Below are positions 35,264 to 48,597 of a DNA stretch of 64,000 nt, one piece after another (the stretch's first letter is position 1; every line of letters begins with the position of its first letter). The stretch is from Euonymus europaeus. Taxonomy: Eukaryota; Streptophyta; Magnoliopsida; Celastrales; Celastraceae. Under the pieces are notes generated by a model. That model was not told the DNA's origin and did not search any database. It saw nothing but the letters and a program-made list of their open reading frames with translations. The translations under genes were made by a program, and so were the position numbers. The DNA lies in NCBI GenBank assembly GCA_963580455.1, contig OY756957.1, forward strand, positions 32,208,501-32,272,500, given 5' to 3'.

Positions 35264-37189
35264 TCTCGTTTCACCTAGTTAGCCGCGAAATGTGGTTTCT
35301 TTACATAAACAGTTTTATGAATATCCGTTGACTCCGAGTTCTGAATTCGGTGATTTTTAGCTTGATTTCACACTACTTTTCGAGCTCTACGATCCTGGCG
35401 TTTCGGATTTTTATTTCAGAACTCGTGGCTAGTAGGTCTCGTTTCACCTAGTTAGCCGCGAAATGTGGTTTCTTTACGTAAACGGTTTTATGAATATCCG
35501 TTGACTCCGAGTTCTGAATTCGGTGATTTTTAGCTTGATTTCACATTACTTTTCGAGCTCTACAATCCTGGGATTTCGGATTTTTATTTCAGAACTCGTG
35601 GCTAGTTGGTCTCGTTTCACCTACTTAGCCGCGAAATGTGGTTTCTTTACGTAAACGGTTTTATGAATATCCTTTGACTCCGAGTTCTGAATTCGGTGAT
35701 TTTTAGCTTGATTTCACACTACTTTTCGAGCTCTACGATCCTGGCGTTTCGGATTTTGATTTCAGAACTCGTGGCTAGTTGGTCTCGTTTCACCTAGTTG
35801 GCCGCGAAATGTGGTTTCTTTACGTAAACGGTTTTATGAATATCCGTTGACTCAGAGTTCTGAATTCGATGATTTTTAGCTTGATTACACACTACTTTTC
35901 GACCTCTACGATCCTGGCGTTTCGGATTTTGATTTCAGAACTCGTGGCTAGTTGGTCTCGTTTCACCTAGTTAGCCGCGAAATGTGGTTTCTTTGCGTAA
36001 ACGGTTTTATGAATATCCGTTGACTCCGAGTTCTGAATTCGGTGATTTTTAGCTTGATTTCACACTACTTTTCGAGCTCTACAATCCTGGTGTTTCAGAT
36101 TTTTATTTCAGAACTCGTGGCTAGTAGGTCTCGTTTCACCTAGTTAGCCGCGAAATGTGGTTTCTTTACGTCAACGGTTTTATGAATATCCGTTGACTCC
36201 GAGTTCTGAATTCGGTGATTTTTAGCTTGATTTCACACTACTTTTTGAGCTCTACGATCCTGGCGTTTCGGATTTTGATTTCAGAACTCGTGGCTAGTTG
36301 GTCTCGTTTCACCTAGTTAGCCGCGAAATGTGGTTTCTTTACGTAAACAGTTTTATGAATATCCGTTGACTCCGAGTTCTGAATTCGGTGATTTTTAGCT
36401 TGATTTCACACTACTTTTCGAGCTCTACAATCCTGGTGTTTCAGTTTTTTATTTCAGAACTCATGGCTAGTAGGTCTCCTTTCACCTAGTTAGCCGCGAA
36501 ATGTGGTTTCTTTACGTAAACGGTTTTATGAATATCCGTTGACTCCGAGTTCTGAATTCGGTGATTTTTAGCTTGATTTCACACTACTTTTCGAGCTCTA
36601 CAATCCTGGCGTTTCGGATTTTTATTTCAGAACTCGTGGCTAGTTGGTCTCGTTTCACCTATTTAGCCGCGAAATGTGGTTTCCTTACGTAAACGGTTTT
36701 ATGATCTCTGTTGACTCCGAGTTCTGAATTCGGTGATTTTTAGCTTGATTTCATACTACTTTTCGAGCTCTACGATCCTAGCGTTTCGGATTTTGATTTC
36801 AGAACTCGTGGCTAGTTGGTCTCGTTTCACCTAGTCAGCCGCGAAATTTGGTTTCTTTAAGTAAACGGTTTTATGAATATCCGTTGACTCCGAGTTCTGA
36901 ATTCGGTGATTTTTAGCTTGATTTCACACTACTTTTCGAGCTCTACGATCCTGGCGTTTCGGATTTTGATTTCAGAACTCGTGGCTAGTTGGTCTCGTTT
37001 CACCTATTTAGCCGCGAAATGTGGTTTCTTTACGTAAACGGTTTTATGAATATCCGTTGACTCCGAGTTCTGAATTCGGTGATTTTTAGCTTGATTTCAC
37101 ACTACTTTTCGAGCTCTACGATCCTGGCGTTTCGGATTTTGATTTCAGAACTCGTGGCTAGTTGGTGTCGTTTCACCTAGTCAGCCGCG
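35264..37189 (+). repeat. Array zone 7: mixed monomers leading into zone 8
   Basis: About eleven monomers with types seen in zone 5 (TTGATTACAC with TTCGACCTC at 35,883-35,910, GTCAACGG near 36,171). The first monomers with TTTAAGTAAAC and CCTAGTCAGCC, which dominate the next zone, appear from about 36,833. A one-base deletion gives TTATGATCTCTG near 36,701. Confidence 0.78.
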
Positions 37190-38573
37190 AAATGTGGTTT
37201 CTTTAAGTAAACGGTTTTATGAATATCCGTTGACTCCGAGTTCTGAATTCGGTGATTTTTAGCTTGATTTCACACTACTTTTCGAGCTCTACGATCCTGG
37301 CATTTCGGATTTTGATTTCAGAACTCGTGGCTAGTTGGTCTCGTTTCACCTAGTTAGCCGCGAAATGTGGTTTCTTTACGTAAACGGTTTTATGAATATC
37401 CGTTGACTCCGAGTTCTGAATTCGGTGATTTTTAGCTTGATTTCACACTACATTTCGAGCTCTACGATCATGGCATTTCGGATTTTGATTTCAAAACTCG
37501 TGGCTAGTTGGTATCGTTTCACCTATTTAGCCGCGAAATGTGGTTTCTTTACGTAAACGGTTTTATGAATATCCGTTGACTCCGAGTTCTGAATTCGGTG
37601 ATTTTTAGCTTGATTTCACACTACTTTTCGAGCTCTACGATCCTGGCGTTTCGGATTTTGATTTCAGAACTCGTGGCTAGTTGGTCTCGTTTCACCTAGT
37701 CAGCCGCGAAATGTGGTTTCTTTAAGTAAACGGTTTTATGAATATCCGTTGACTCCGAGTTCTGAATTCGGTGATTTTTAGCTTGATTTCACACTACTTT
37801 TCGAGCTCTACGATCCTGGCGTTTCGGATTTTGATTTCAGAACTCGTGGCTAGTTGGTCTCGTTTCAACTATTTAGCCGCGAAATGTGGTTTCTTTACGT
37901 AAACGGTTTTATAAATATCCGTTGACTCCGAATTCTGAATTCGGTGATTTTTAGCTTGATTTCACACTACTTTTCGAGCTCTACGATCCTGGCGTTTCGG
38001 ATTTTTATTTCAGAACTCGTGGCTAGTTGGTCTCGTTTCACCTAGTCAGCCGCGAAATGTGGTTTCTTTAAGTAAACGGTTTTATGAATATCCGTTGACT
38101 CCGAGTTCTGAATTCGGTGATTTTTAGCTTGATTTCACACTACTTTTCGAGCTCTACGATCCTGGCGTTTCGGATTTTGATTTCAGAACTCGTGGCTAGT
38201 TGGTCTCGTTTCACCTATTTAGCCGCGAAATGTGGTTTCTTTACGTAAACGGTTTTATGAATATCCGTTGACTCCGAGTTCTGAATTCGGTGATTTTTAG
38301 CTTGATTTCACACTACTTTTCGTGCTCTACAATCCTGGCGTTTCGGATTTTTAGTTCAGAACTCGTGGATAGTAGGTCTCGTTTCACCTAGTTAGCCGCG
38401 AAATGTGGTTTCTTTACGTAAACGGTTTTATGAATATCCGTTGACTCCGAGTTCTGAATTCGGTGATTTTTAGCTTGATTTCACACTACTTTTCGAGCTC
38501 TACGATCCTGGCGTTTCGGATTTTGATTTCAGAACTCGTGGCTAGTTGGTCTCGTTTCACCTAGTCAGCCGCG
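37190..38573 (+). repeat. Zone 8: 8-monomer tandem duplication (1,384 bp), copy 1
   Basis: Contains CACTACATTTCG with GATCATGG and TTCAAAACTCG (37,451), GACTCCGAATTCTG near 37,926, and CGTGCTCTACAATCC with TTTTTAGTTCAG and GGATAGTAGG near 38,321. All recur 1,384 bp on. Confidence 0.87.
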
Positions 38574-39957
38574 AAATGTGGTTTCTTTAAGTAAACGGTT
38601 TTATGAATATCCGTTGACTCCGAGTTCTGAATTCGGTGATTTTTAGCTTGATTTCACACTACTTTTCGAGCTCTACGATCCTGGCGTTTCGGATTTTGAT
38701 TTCAGAACTCGTGGCTAGTTGGTCTCGTTTCACCTAGTTAGCCGCGAAATGTGGTTTCTTTACGTAAACGGTTTTATGAATATCCGTTGACTCCGAGTTC
38801 TGAATTCGGTGATTTTTAGCTTGATTTCACACTACATTTCGAGCTCTACGATCATGGCATTTCGGATTTTGATTTCAAAACTCGTGGCTAGTTGGTATCG
38901 TTTCACCTATTTAGCCGCGAAATGTGGTTTCTTTACGTAAACGGTTTTATGAATATCCGTTGACTCCGAGTTCTGAATTCGGTGATTTTTAGCTTGATTT
39001 CACACTACTTTTCGAGCTCTACGATCCTGGCGTTTCGGATTTTGATTTCAGAACTCGTGGCTAGTTGGTCTCGTTTCACCTAGTCAGCCGCGAAATGTGG
39101 TTTCTTTAAGTAAACGGTTTTATGAATATCCGTTGACTCCGAGTTCTGAATTCGGTGATTTTTAGCTTGATTTCACACTACTTTTCGAGCTCTACGATCC
39201 TGGCGTTTCGGATTTTGATTTCAGAACTCGTGGCTAGTTGGTCTCGTTTCAACTATTTAGCCGCGAAATGTGGTTTCTTTACGTAAACGGTTTTATAAAT
39301 ATCCGTTGACTCCGAATTCTGAATTCGGTGATTTTTAGCTTGATTTCACACTACTTTTCGAGCTCTACGATCCTGGCGTTTCGGATTTTTATTTCAGAAC
39401 TCGTGGCTAGTTGGTCTCGTTTCACCTAGTCAGCCGCGAAATGTGGTTTCTTTAAGTAAACGGTTTTATGAATATCCGTTGACTCCGAGTTCTGAATTCG
39501 GTGATTTTTAGCTTGATTTCACACTACTTTTCGAGCTCTACGATCCTGGCGTTTCGGATTTTGATTTCAGAACTCGTGGCTAGTTGGTCTCGTTTCACCT
39601 ATTTAGCCGCGAAATGTGGTTTCTTTACGTAAACGGTTTTATGAATATCCGTTGACTCCGAGTTCTGAATTCGGTGATTTTTAGCTTGATTTCACACTAC
39701 TTTTCGTGCTCTACAATCCTGGCGTTTCGGATTTTTAGTTCAGAACTCGTGGATAGTAGGTCTCGTTTCACCTAGTTAGCCGCGAAATGTGGTTTCTTTA
39801 CGTAAACGGTTTTATGAATATCCGTTGACTCCGAGTTCTGAATTCGGTGATTTTTAGCTTGATTTCACACTACTTTTCGAGCTCTACGATCCTGGCGTTT
39901 CGGATTTTGATTTCAGAACTCGTGGCTAGTTGGTCTCGTTTCACCTAGTCAGCCGCG
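38574..39957 (+). repeat. Zone 8: 8-monomer tandem duplication (1,384 bp), copy 2
   Basis: Same monomer order as copy 1: CACTACATTTCG at 38,835, GACTCCGAATTCTG near 39,310, CGTGCTCTACAATCC near 39,705. Only scattered differences from copy 1 are seen by eye. Confidence 0.87.
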
Positions 39958-42900
39958 AAATGTGGTTTCTTTAAGTAAACGGTTTTATGAATATCCGTTG
40001 ACTCCGAGTTCTGAATTCGGCGATTTTTAGCTTGATTTCACACTACTTTTCGAGCTCTACGATCCTGGCGTTTCGGATTTTGATTTCAGAACTCGTGGCT
40101 AGTTGGTCTCGTTTCACCTAGTCAGCCGCGAAATGTTGTTTCTTTAAGTAAACGGTTTTATGAATATCCGTTGACTCCGAATTCTGAATTCGGTGATTTT
40201 TAGCTTGATTTCACACTACTTTTCGAGCTCTACGATCCTGGCGTTTCGGATTTTGATTTCAGAACTCGTGGCTAGTTGGTCTCGTTTCACCTAGTCAGCC
40301 GCGAAATGTGGTTTCTTTAAGTAAACGGTTTTATGAATATCCGTTGACTCCGAGTTCTGAATTCGGTGATTTTTAGCTTGATTTCACACTACTTTTCGAG
40401 CTCTACGATCCTGGCTTTTCGGATTTTGATTTCAGAACTCGTGGCTAGTTGGTCTCGTTTCACCTAGTCAGCCGCGAAATGTGGTTTCTTTAAGTAAACG
40501 GTTTTATGAATATCCGTTGACTCCGAGTTCTGAATTCGGTGATTTTTAGCTTGATTTCACACTACTTTTCGAGCTCTACGATCCTGGCGTTTCGGATTTT
40601 GATTTCAGAACTCGTGGCTAGTTGGTCTCGTTTCACCTAGTTTGCCGCGAAATGTGGTTTCTTTACGTAAACGGTTTTATGAATATCCGTTGACTCCGAG
40701 TTCTGAATTCGGTGATTTTTAGCTTGATTTCACACTACATTTCGAGCTCTACGATCATGGCATTTCGGATTTTGATTTCAAAACTCGTGGCTAGTTGGTC
40801 TCGTTTCACCTATTTAGCCGCGAAATGTGGTTTCTTTACGTAAACGGTTTTATGAATTTCCGTTGACTCCGAGTTCTGAATTCGGTGATTTTTAGCTTGA
40901 TTTCACACTACTTTTCGAGCTCTACGATCCTGGCATTTCGGATTTTGATTTCAGAACTCGTGGCTAGTTGGTCTCGTTTCACCTAGTCAGCCGCGAAATG
41001 TGGTTTCTTTAAGTAAACAGTTTTATGAATATCCGTTGACTCCGAGTTCTGAATTCGGTGATTTTTAGCTTGATTTCACACTACTTTTCGAGCTCTACGA
41101 TCCTGGCGTTTCGGATTTTGATTTCAGAACTCGTGGCTAGTTGGTCTCGTTTCACCTATTTAGCCGCGAAATGTGGTTTCTTTACGTAAACGGTTTTATG
41201 AATATCCGTTGACTCCGAGTTCTGAATTCGGTGATTTTTAGCTTGATTTCACACTACTTTTCGAGCTCTACGATCCTGGCGTTTCGGTTTTTGATTTCAG
41301 AACTCGTGGCTAGTTGGTCTCGTTTCACCTAGTTAGCCGCGAAATGTGGTTTCTTTACGTAAACAGTTTTATGAATATCCGTTGACTCCGAGTTCTGAAT
41401 TCGGTGATTTTTAGCTTGATTTCAAACTACTTTTCGTGCTCTACAATCCTGGCGTTTCGGATTTTTAGTTCAGAACTCGTGGATAGTAGGTCTCGTTTCA
41501 CCTAGTTAGCCGCGAAATGTGGTTTCTTTACGTAAACGGTTTTATGAATATCCGTTGACTCCGAGTTCTGAATTCGGTGATTTTTAGCTTGATTTCACAC
41601 TACTTTTCGAGCTCTACGATCCTGGCATTTCGGATTTTGATTTCAGAACTCGTGGCTAGTTGGTCTCGTTTCACCTAGTCAGCCGCGAAATGTGGTTTCT
41701 TTAAGTAAACGGTTTTATGAATATCCGTTGACTCCGAGTTCTGAATTCGGCGATTTTTAGCTTGATTTCACACTACTTTTCGAGCTCTACGATCCTGGCG
41801 TTTCGGATTTTGATTTCAGAACTCGTGGCTAGTTGGTCTCGTTTCACCTAGTCAGCCGCGAAATGTTGTTTCTTTAAGTAAACGGTTTTATGAATATCCG
41901 TTGACTCCGAGTTCTGAATTCGGTGATTTTTAGCTTGATTTCACACTACTTTTCGAGCTCTACGATCCTGGCGTTTCGGATTTTGATTTCAGAACTCGTG
42001 GCTAGTTGGTCTCGTTTCACCTAGTCAGCCGCGAAATGTGGTTTCTTTAAGTAAACGGTTTTATGAATATCCGTTGACTCCGAGTTCTGAATTCGGTGAT
42101 TTTTAGCTTGATTTCACACTACTTTTCGAGCTCTACGATCCTGGCGTTTCGGATTTTGATTTCAGAACTCGTGGCTAGTTGGTCTCGTTTCACCTAGTTA
42201 GCCGCGAAATGTGGTTTCTTTACGTAAACGGTTTTATGAATATCCGTTGACTCCGAGTTCTGAATTCGGTGATTTTTAGCTTGATTTCACACTACATTTC
42301 GAGCTCTACGATCATGGCATTTCGGATTTTGATTTCAAAACTCGTGGCTAGTTGGTCTCGTTTCACCTATTTAGCCGCGAAATGTGGTTTCTTTACGTAA
42401 ACGGTTTTATGAATATCCGTTGACTCCGAGTTCTGAATTCGGTGATTTTTAGCTTGATTTCACACTACTTTTCGAGCTCTACGATCCTGGCGTTTCGGAT
42501 TTTTATTTCAGAACTCGTGGCTAGTTGGTCTCGTTTCACCTAGTCAGCCGCGAAATGTGGTTTCTTTAAGTAAACGGTTTTATGAATATCCGTTGACTCC
42601 GAGTTCTGAATTCGGTGATTTTTAGCTTGATTTCACACTACTTTTCGAGCTCTACGATCCTGGCATTTCGGATTTTGATTTCAGAACTCGTGGCTAGTTG
42701 GTCTCATTTCACCTAGTCAGCCGCGAAATGTGGTTTCTTTAAGTAAACGGTTTTATGAATATCCGTTGACTCCGAGTTCTGAATTCGGTGATTTTTAGCT
42801 TGATTTCACACTACTTTTCGAGCTCTACGATCCTGGCGTTTCGGATTTTGATTTCAGAACTCGTGGCTAGTTGGTCTCGTTTCACCTAGTTAGCCGCGAA

Positions 42901-45139
42901 ATGTGGTTTCTTTATGTAAACGGTTTTATGAATATCCGTTGACTCCGAGTTCTGAATTCGGTGATTTTTAGCTTGATTTCACACTACTTTTCGAGCTCTA
43001 CGATCCTGGCGTTTCGGATTTTGATTTCAGAACTCGTGGCTAGTTGGTCTCGTTTCACCTATTTAGCCGCGAAATGTGGTTTCTTTACGTAAACGGTTTT
43101 ATGAATATCCGTTGACTCCGAGTTCTGAATTCGGTGATTTTTAGCTTGATTTCACACTACTTTTCGAGCTCTACGATCCTGGCGTTTCGGATTTTGATTT
43201 CAGAACTCGTGGCTAGTTGGTCTCGTTTCACCTAGTTAGCCGCGAAATGTGGTTTCTTTACGTAAACAGTTTTATGAATATCCGTTGACTCCGAGTTCTG
43301 AATTCGGTGATTTTTAGCTTGATTTCACACTACTTTTCGTGCTCTACAATCCTGGCGTTTCGGATTTTTAGTTCAGAACTCGTGGGTAGTAGGTCTCGTT
43401 TCACCTAGTTAGCCGCGAAATGTGGTTTCTTTACGTAAACGGTTTTATGAATATCCGTTGACTCCGAGTTCTGAATTCGGTGATTTTTAGCTTGATTTCA
43501 CACTACTTTTCGAGCTCTACGATCCTGGCGTTTCGGATTTTGATTTCAGAACTCGTGGCTAGTTGGTCTCGTTTCACCTAGTCAGCCGCGAAATGTGCTT
43601 TCTTTAAGTAAACGGTTTTATGAATATCCGTTGACTCCGAGTTCTGAATTCGGCGATTTTTAGCTTGATTTCACACTACTTTTCGAGCTCTACGATCCTG
43701 GCGTTTCGGATTTTGATTTCAGAACTCGTGGCTAGTTGGTCTCGTTTCACCTAGTCAGCCGCGAAATGTTGTTTCTTTAAGTAAACGGTTTTATGAATAT
43801 CCGTTGACTCCGAGTTCTGAATTCGGTGATTTTTAGCTTGATTTCACACTACTTTTCGAGCTCTACGATCCTGGCGTTTCGGATTTTGATTTCAGAACTC
43901 GTGGCTAGTTGGTCTCGTTTCACCTAGTCAGCCGCGAAATGTGGTTTCTTTAAGTAAACGGTTTTATGAATATCCGTTGACTCCGAGTTCTGAATTCGGT
44001 GATTTTTAGCTTGATTTCACACTACTTTTCGAGCTCTACGATCCTGGCGTTTCGGATTTTGATTTCAGAACTCGTGGCTAGTTGGTCTCGTTTCACCTAG
44101 TTAGCCGCGAAATGTGGTTTCTTTACGTAAACGGTTTTATGAATATCCGTTGACTCCGAGTTCTGAATTCGGTGATTTTTAGCTTGATTTCACACTACAT
44201 TTCGAGCTCTACGATCATGGCATTTCGGATTTTGATTTCAAAACTCGTGGCTAGTTGGTCTCGTTTCACCTATTTAGCCGCGAAATGTGGTTTCTTTACG
44301 TAAACGGTTTTATGAATATCCGTTGACTCCGAGTTCTGAATTCGATGATTTTTAGCTTGATTTCAAACTACTTTTCGAGCTCTACGATCCTGGCGTTTCG
44401 GATTTTGATTTCAGAACTCGTGGCTAGTTGGTCTCGTTTCACCTAGTCAGCCGCGAAATGTGGTTTCTTTAAGTAAACGGTTTTATGAATATCCGTTGAC
44501 TCCGAGTTCTGAATTCGGTGATTTTTAGCTTGATTTCACACTACTTTTCGAGCTCTACGATCCTGGCGTTTCGGATTTTGATTTCAGAACTCGTGGCTAG
44601 TTGGTCTCGTTTCACCTATTTAGCCGCGAAATGTGGTTTCTTTACGTAAACGGTTTTATGAATATCCGTTGACTCCGAGTTCTGAATTCGGTGATTTTTA
44701 GCTTGATTTCACACTACTTTTCGAGCTCTACGATCCTGGCGTTTCGGATTTTGATTTCAGAACTCGTGGCTAGTTGGTCTCGTTTCACCTAGTCAGCCGC
44801 GAAATGTGGTTTCTTTAAGTAAACGGTTTTATGAATATCCGTTGACTCCGAGTTCTGAATTCGGTGATTTTTAGCTTGATTTCACACTACTTTTCGAGCT
44901 CTACGATCCTGGCATTTCGGATTTTGATTTCAGAACTCGTGGCTAGTTGGTCTCGTTTCACCTAGTTAGCCGCGAAATGTGGTTTCTTTACGTAAACAGT
45001 TTTATGAATATCCGTTGACTCCGAGTTCTGAATTCGGTGATTTTTAGCTTGATTTCACACTACTTTTCGTGCTCTACAATCCTGGCGTTTCGGATTTTTA
45101 TTTCAGAACTCGTGGATAGTAGGTCTCGTTTCACCTAGT
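39958..45139 (+). repeat. Zone 8: dimer-like array with 11-monomer copies
   Basis: Two linked monomer types dominate: CCTAGTCAGCC followed by TTTAAGTAAAC, and CCTATTTAGCC or CCTAGTTAGCC followed by TTTACGTAAAC, often alternating. Longer units sit on top. CACTACATTTCG occurs at 40,738, 42,295 and 44,198 (9 and 11 monomers), CGTGCTCTACAATCC at 41,436 and 43,339 (11), and GGCGATTTTTAGC with AAATGTTGTTTC near 40,020, 41,750 and 43,653 (10 and 11). The best-matching 11-monomer pair is about 41,090-42,430 with 42,993-44,333. Confidence 0.82.
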
Positions 45140-46176
45140 TAGCCGCGAAATGTGGTTTCTTTACGTAAACGGTTTTATGAATATCCGTTGACTCCGAGTT
45201 CTGAATTCGATGATTTTTAGCTTGATTTCAAACTACTTTTCGAGCTCTACGATCCTGGCGTTTCGGATTTTGATTTCAGAACTCGTGGCTAGTTGGTCTC
45301 GTTTCACCTAGTCAGCCGCGAAATGTGGTTTCTTTAAGTAAACGGTTTTATGAATATCCGTTGACTCCGAGTTCTGAATTCGGTGATTTTTAGCTTGATT
45401 TCACACTACTTTTCGAGCTCTACGATCCTGGCATTTCGGATTTTGATTTCAGAACTCGTGGCTAGTTGGTCTCGTTTCACCTATTTAGCCGCAAAATGTG
45501 GTTTCTTTACGTAAACGGTTTTATGAATATCCGTTGACTCCGAGTTCTGAATTCGGTGATTTTTAGCTTGATTTCACACTACTTTTCGAGCTCTACGATC
45601 CTGGCGTTTCGGATTTTGATTTCAGAACTCGTGGCTAGTTGGTCTCGTTTCACCTAGTCAGCCACGAAATGTGGTTTCTTTAAGTAAACGGTTTTATGAA
45701 TATCCGTTGACTCCGAGTTCTGAATACGGTGATTTTTAACTTGATTTCACACTACTTTTCGAGCTCTACGATCCTGGCGTTCGGATTTTGATTTCAGAAC
45801 TCGTGGCTAGTTGGTCTCGTTTCACCTATTTAGCCGCGAACTGTGGTTTCTTTACGTAAACGGTTTTATGAATATCCGTTGACTCCGAGTTCTGAATTCG
45901 GTGATTTTTAGCTTGATTTCACACTACTTTTCGAGCTCTACGATCCTGGCATTTCGGATTTTGATTTCAGAACTCGTGGCTAGTTGGTCTCGTTTCACCT
46001 AGTTAGCCGCGAAATGTGGTTTCTTTACGTAAACAGTTTTATGAATATCCGTTGACTCCGAGTTCTGAATTCGGTGATTTTTAGCTTGATTTCACACTAC
46101 TTTTCGTGCTCTACAATCTTGGCGTTTCGGATTTTTATTTCAGAACTCGTGGATAGTAGGTCTCGTTTCACCTAGT
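45140..46176 (+). repeat. Zone 8: 6-monomer tandem duplication (1,037 bp), copy 1
   Basis: Contains TTCGATGATTTTT with TTCAAACTAC (45,206), CTGAATACGGTG with TTTTAACTTG, a one-base deletion giving GGCGTTCGG (45,777), GCGAACTGTGG (near 45,837) and CGTGCTCTACAATC (46,106). All recur at +1,037. Confidence 0.87.
45664..45835 (+). repeat. 172-bp monomer (GGCGTTCGG deletion)
   Basis: One T is lost from GGCGTTTCGG, and the monomer also has GCCACGAAATG, CTGAATACGGTG and TTTTAACTTG. The copy at 46,701-46,872 shares the deletion and the last two marks, and explains why the 6-monomer unit here is 1,037 bp. Confidence 0.88.
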
Positions 46177-47213
46177 TAGCCGCGAAATGTGGTTTCTTTA
46201 CGTAAACGGTTTTATGAATATTCGTTGACTCCGAGTTCTGAATTCGATGATTTTTAGCTTGATTTCAAACTACTTTTCGAGCTCTACGATCCTGGCGTTT
46301 CGGATTTTGATTTCAGAACTCGTGGCTAGTTGGTCTCGTTTCACCTAGTCAGCCGCGAAATGTGGTTTCTTTAAGTAAACGGTTTTATGAATATCCGTTG
46401 ACTCCGAGTTCTGAATTCGGTGATTTTTAGCTTGATTTCACACTACTTTTCGAGCTCTACGATCCTGGCGTTTCGGATTTTGATTTCAGAACTCGTGGCT
46501 AGTTGGTCTCGTTTCACCTATTTAGCCGCGAAATGTGGTTTCTTTACGTAAACGGTTTTATGAATATCCGTTGACTCCGAGTTCTGAATTCGGTGATTTT
46601 TAGCTTGATTTCACACTACTTTTCGAGCTCTACGATCCTGGCGTTTCGGATTTTGATTTCAGAACTCGTGGCTAGTTGGTCTCGTTTCACCTAGTCAGCC
46701 GCGAAATGTGGTTTCTTTAAGTAAACGGTTTTATGAATATCCGTTGACTCCGAGTTCTGAATACGGTGATTTTTAACTTGATTTCACACTACTTTTCGAG
46801 CTCTACGATCCTGGCGTTCGGATTTTGATTTCAGAACTCGTGGCTAGTTGGTCTCGTTTCACCTATTTAGCCGCGAACTGTGGTTTCTTTACGTAAACGG
46901 TTTTATGAATATCCGTTGACTCCGAGTTCTGAATTCGGTGATTTTTAGCTTGATTTCACACTACTTTTCGAGCTCTACGATCCTGGCATTTCGGATTTTG
47001 ATTTCAGAACTCGTGGCTAGTTGGTCTCGTTTCACCTAGTTAGCCGCGAAATGTGGTTTCTTTACGTAAACAGTTTTATGAATATCCGTTGACTCCGAGT
47101 TCTGAATTCGGTGATTTTTAGCTTGATTTCACACTACTTTTCGTGCTCTACAATCCTGGCGTTTCGGATTTTTATTTCAGAACTCGTGGATAGTAGGTCT
47201 CGTTTCACCTAGT
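46177..47213 (+). repeat. Zone 8: 6-monomer tandem duplication (1,037 bp), copy 2
   Basis: Carries the same deletion (46,814), GCGAACTGTGG, CTGAATACGGTG and CGTGCTCTACAATCC (47,143). A shared deletion at the same place means that the deletion predates the copying. The unit size equals that of the zone 6 duplication, but the sequence markers differ, so the two events are separate. Confidence 0.87.
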
Positions 47214-48597
47214 TAGCCGCGAAATGTGGTTTCGTTACGTAAACGGTTTTATGAATATCCGTTGACTCCGAGTTCTGAATTCGGTGATTTTTAGCTTGAT
47301 TTCACACTACTTTTCGAGCTCTACGATCCTGGCGTTTCGGATTTTGATTTCAGAACTCGTGGCTAGTTGGTCTCGTTTCACCTAGTCAGCCGCGAAATGT
47401 GGTTTCTTTAAGTAAACGGTTTTATGAATATCCGTTGACTCCGAGTTCTGAATTCGGCGATTTTTAGCTTGATTTCACACTACTTTTCGAGCTCTACGAT
47501 CCTGGCGTTTCGGATTTTGATTTCAGAACTCGTGGCTAGTTGGTCTCGTTTCACCTAGTCAGCCGCGAAATGTGGTTTCTTTAAGTAAACGGTTTTATGA
47601 ATATCCGTTGACTCCGAGTTCTGTATTCGGTGATTTTTAGCTTGATTTCAAACTACTTTTCGAGCTCTACGATCCTGGCGTTTCGGATTTTGATTTCAGA
47701 ACTCGTGGCTAGTTGGTCTCGTTTCACCTATTTGGCCGCGAAATGTGGTTTCTTTACGTAAACGGTTTTATGAATATCCGTTGACTCCGAGTTCTGAATT
47801 CGGTGATTTTTAGCTTGATTTCACACTACTTTTCGAGCTCTACGATCCTGGCGTTTCGGATTTTGATTTCAGATCTCGTGGCTAGTTGGTCTCGTTTCAC
47901 CTAGTCAGCCGCGAAATGTGGTTTCTTTAAGTAAACGGTTTTATGAATATCCGTTGACTCCGAGTTCTGAATTCGGTGATTTTTAGCTTGATTTCACACT
48001 ACTTTTCGAGCTCTACGATCCTGGCATTTCGGATTTTGATTTCAGAACTCGTGGCTAGTTGGTCTCGTTTCACCTATTTAGCCGCGAAATGTGGTTTCTT
48101 TACGTAAACGGTTTTATGAATATCCGTTGACTCCGAGTTCTGAATTCGGTGATTTTTAGCTTGATTTCACACTACTTTTCGAGCTCTACGATCCTGGCGT
48201 TTCGGATTTTGATTTCAGAACTCGTGGCTAGTTGGTCTCGTTTCACCTAGTCAGCCGCGAAATGTGGTTTCTTTAAGTAAACGGTTTTATGAATATCCGT
48301 TGACTCCGAGTTCTGAATTCGGTGATTTTTAGCTTGATTTCACACTACTTTTCGAGCTCTACGATCCTGGCATTTCGGATTTTGATTTCAGAACTCGTGG
48401 CTAGTTGGTCTCGTTTCACCTAGTTAGCCGCGAAATGTGGTTTCTTTACGTAAACAGTTTTATGAATATCCGTTGACTCCGAGTTCTGAATTCGGTGATT
48501 TTTAGCTTGATTTCACACTACTTTTCGTGCTCTACAATCCTGGCGTTTCGGATTTTTATTTCAGAACTCGTGGATAGTAGGTCTCGTTTCACCTAGT
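47214..48597 (+). repeat. Zone 8: second 8-monomer tandem duplication (1,384 bp), copy 1
   Basis: Markers are GTTTCGTTACG near 47,231, GGCGATTTTT near 47,457, CTGTATTCGG with TTCAAACTAC near 47,622, CCTATTTGGCC near 47,729 and TTCAGATCTCG near 47,871. All are found again 1,384 bp later. Confidence 0.88.
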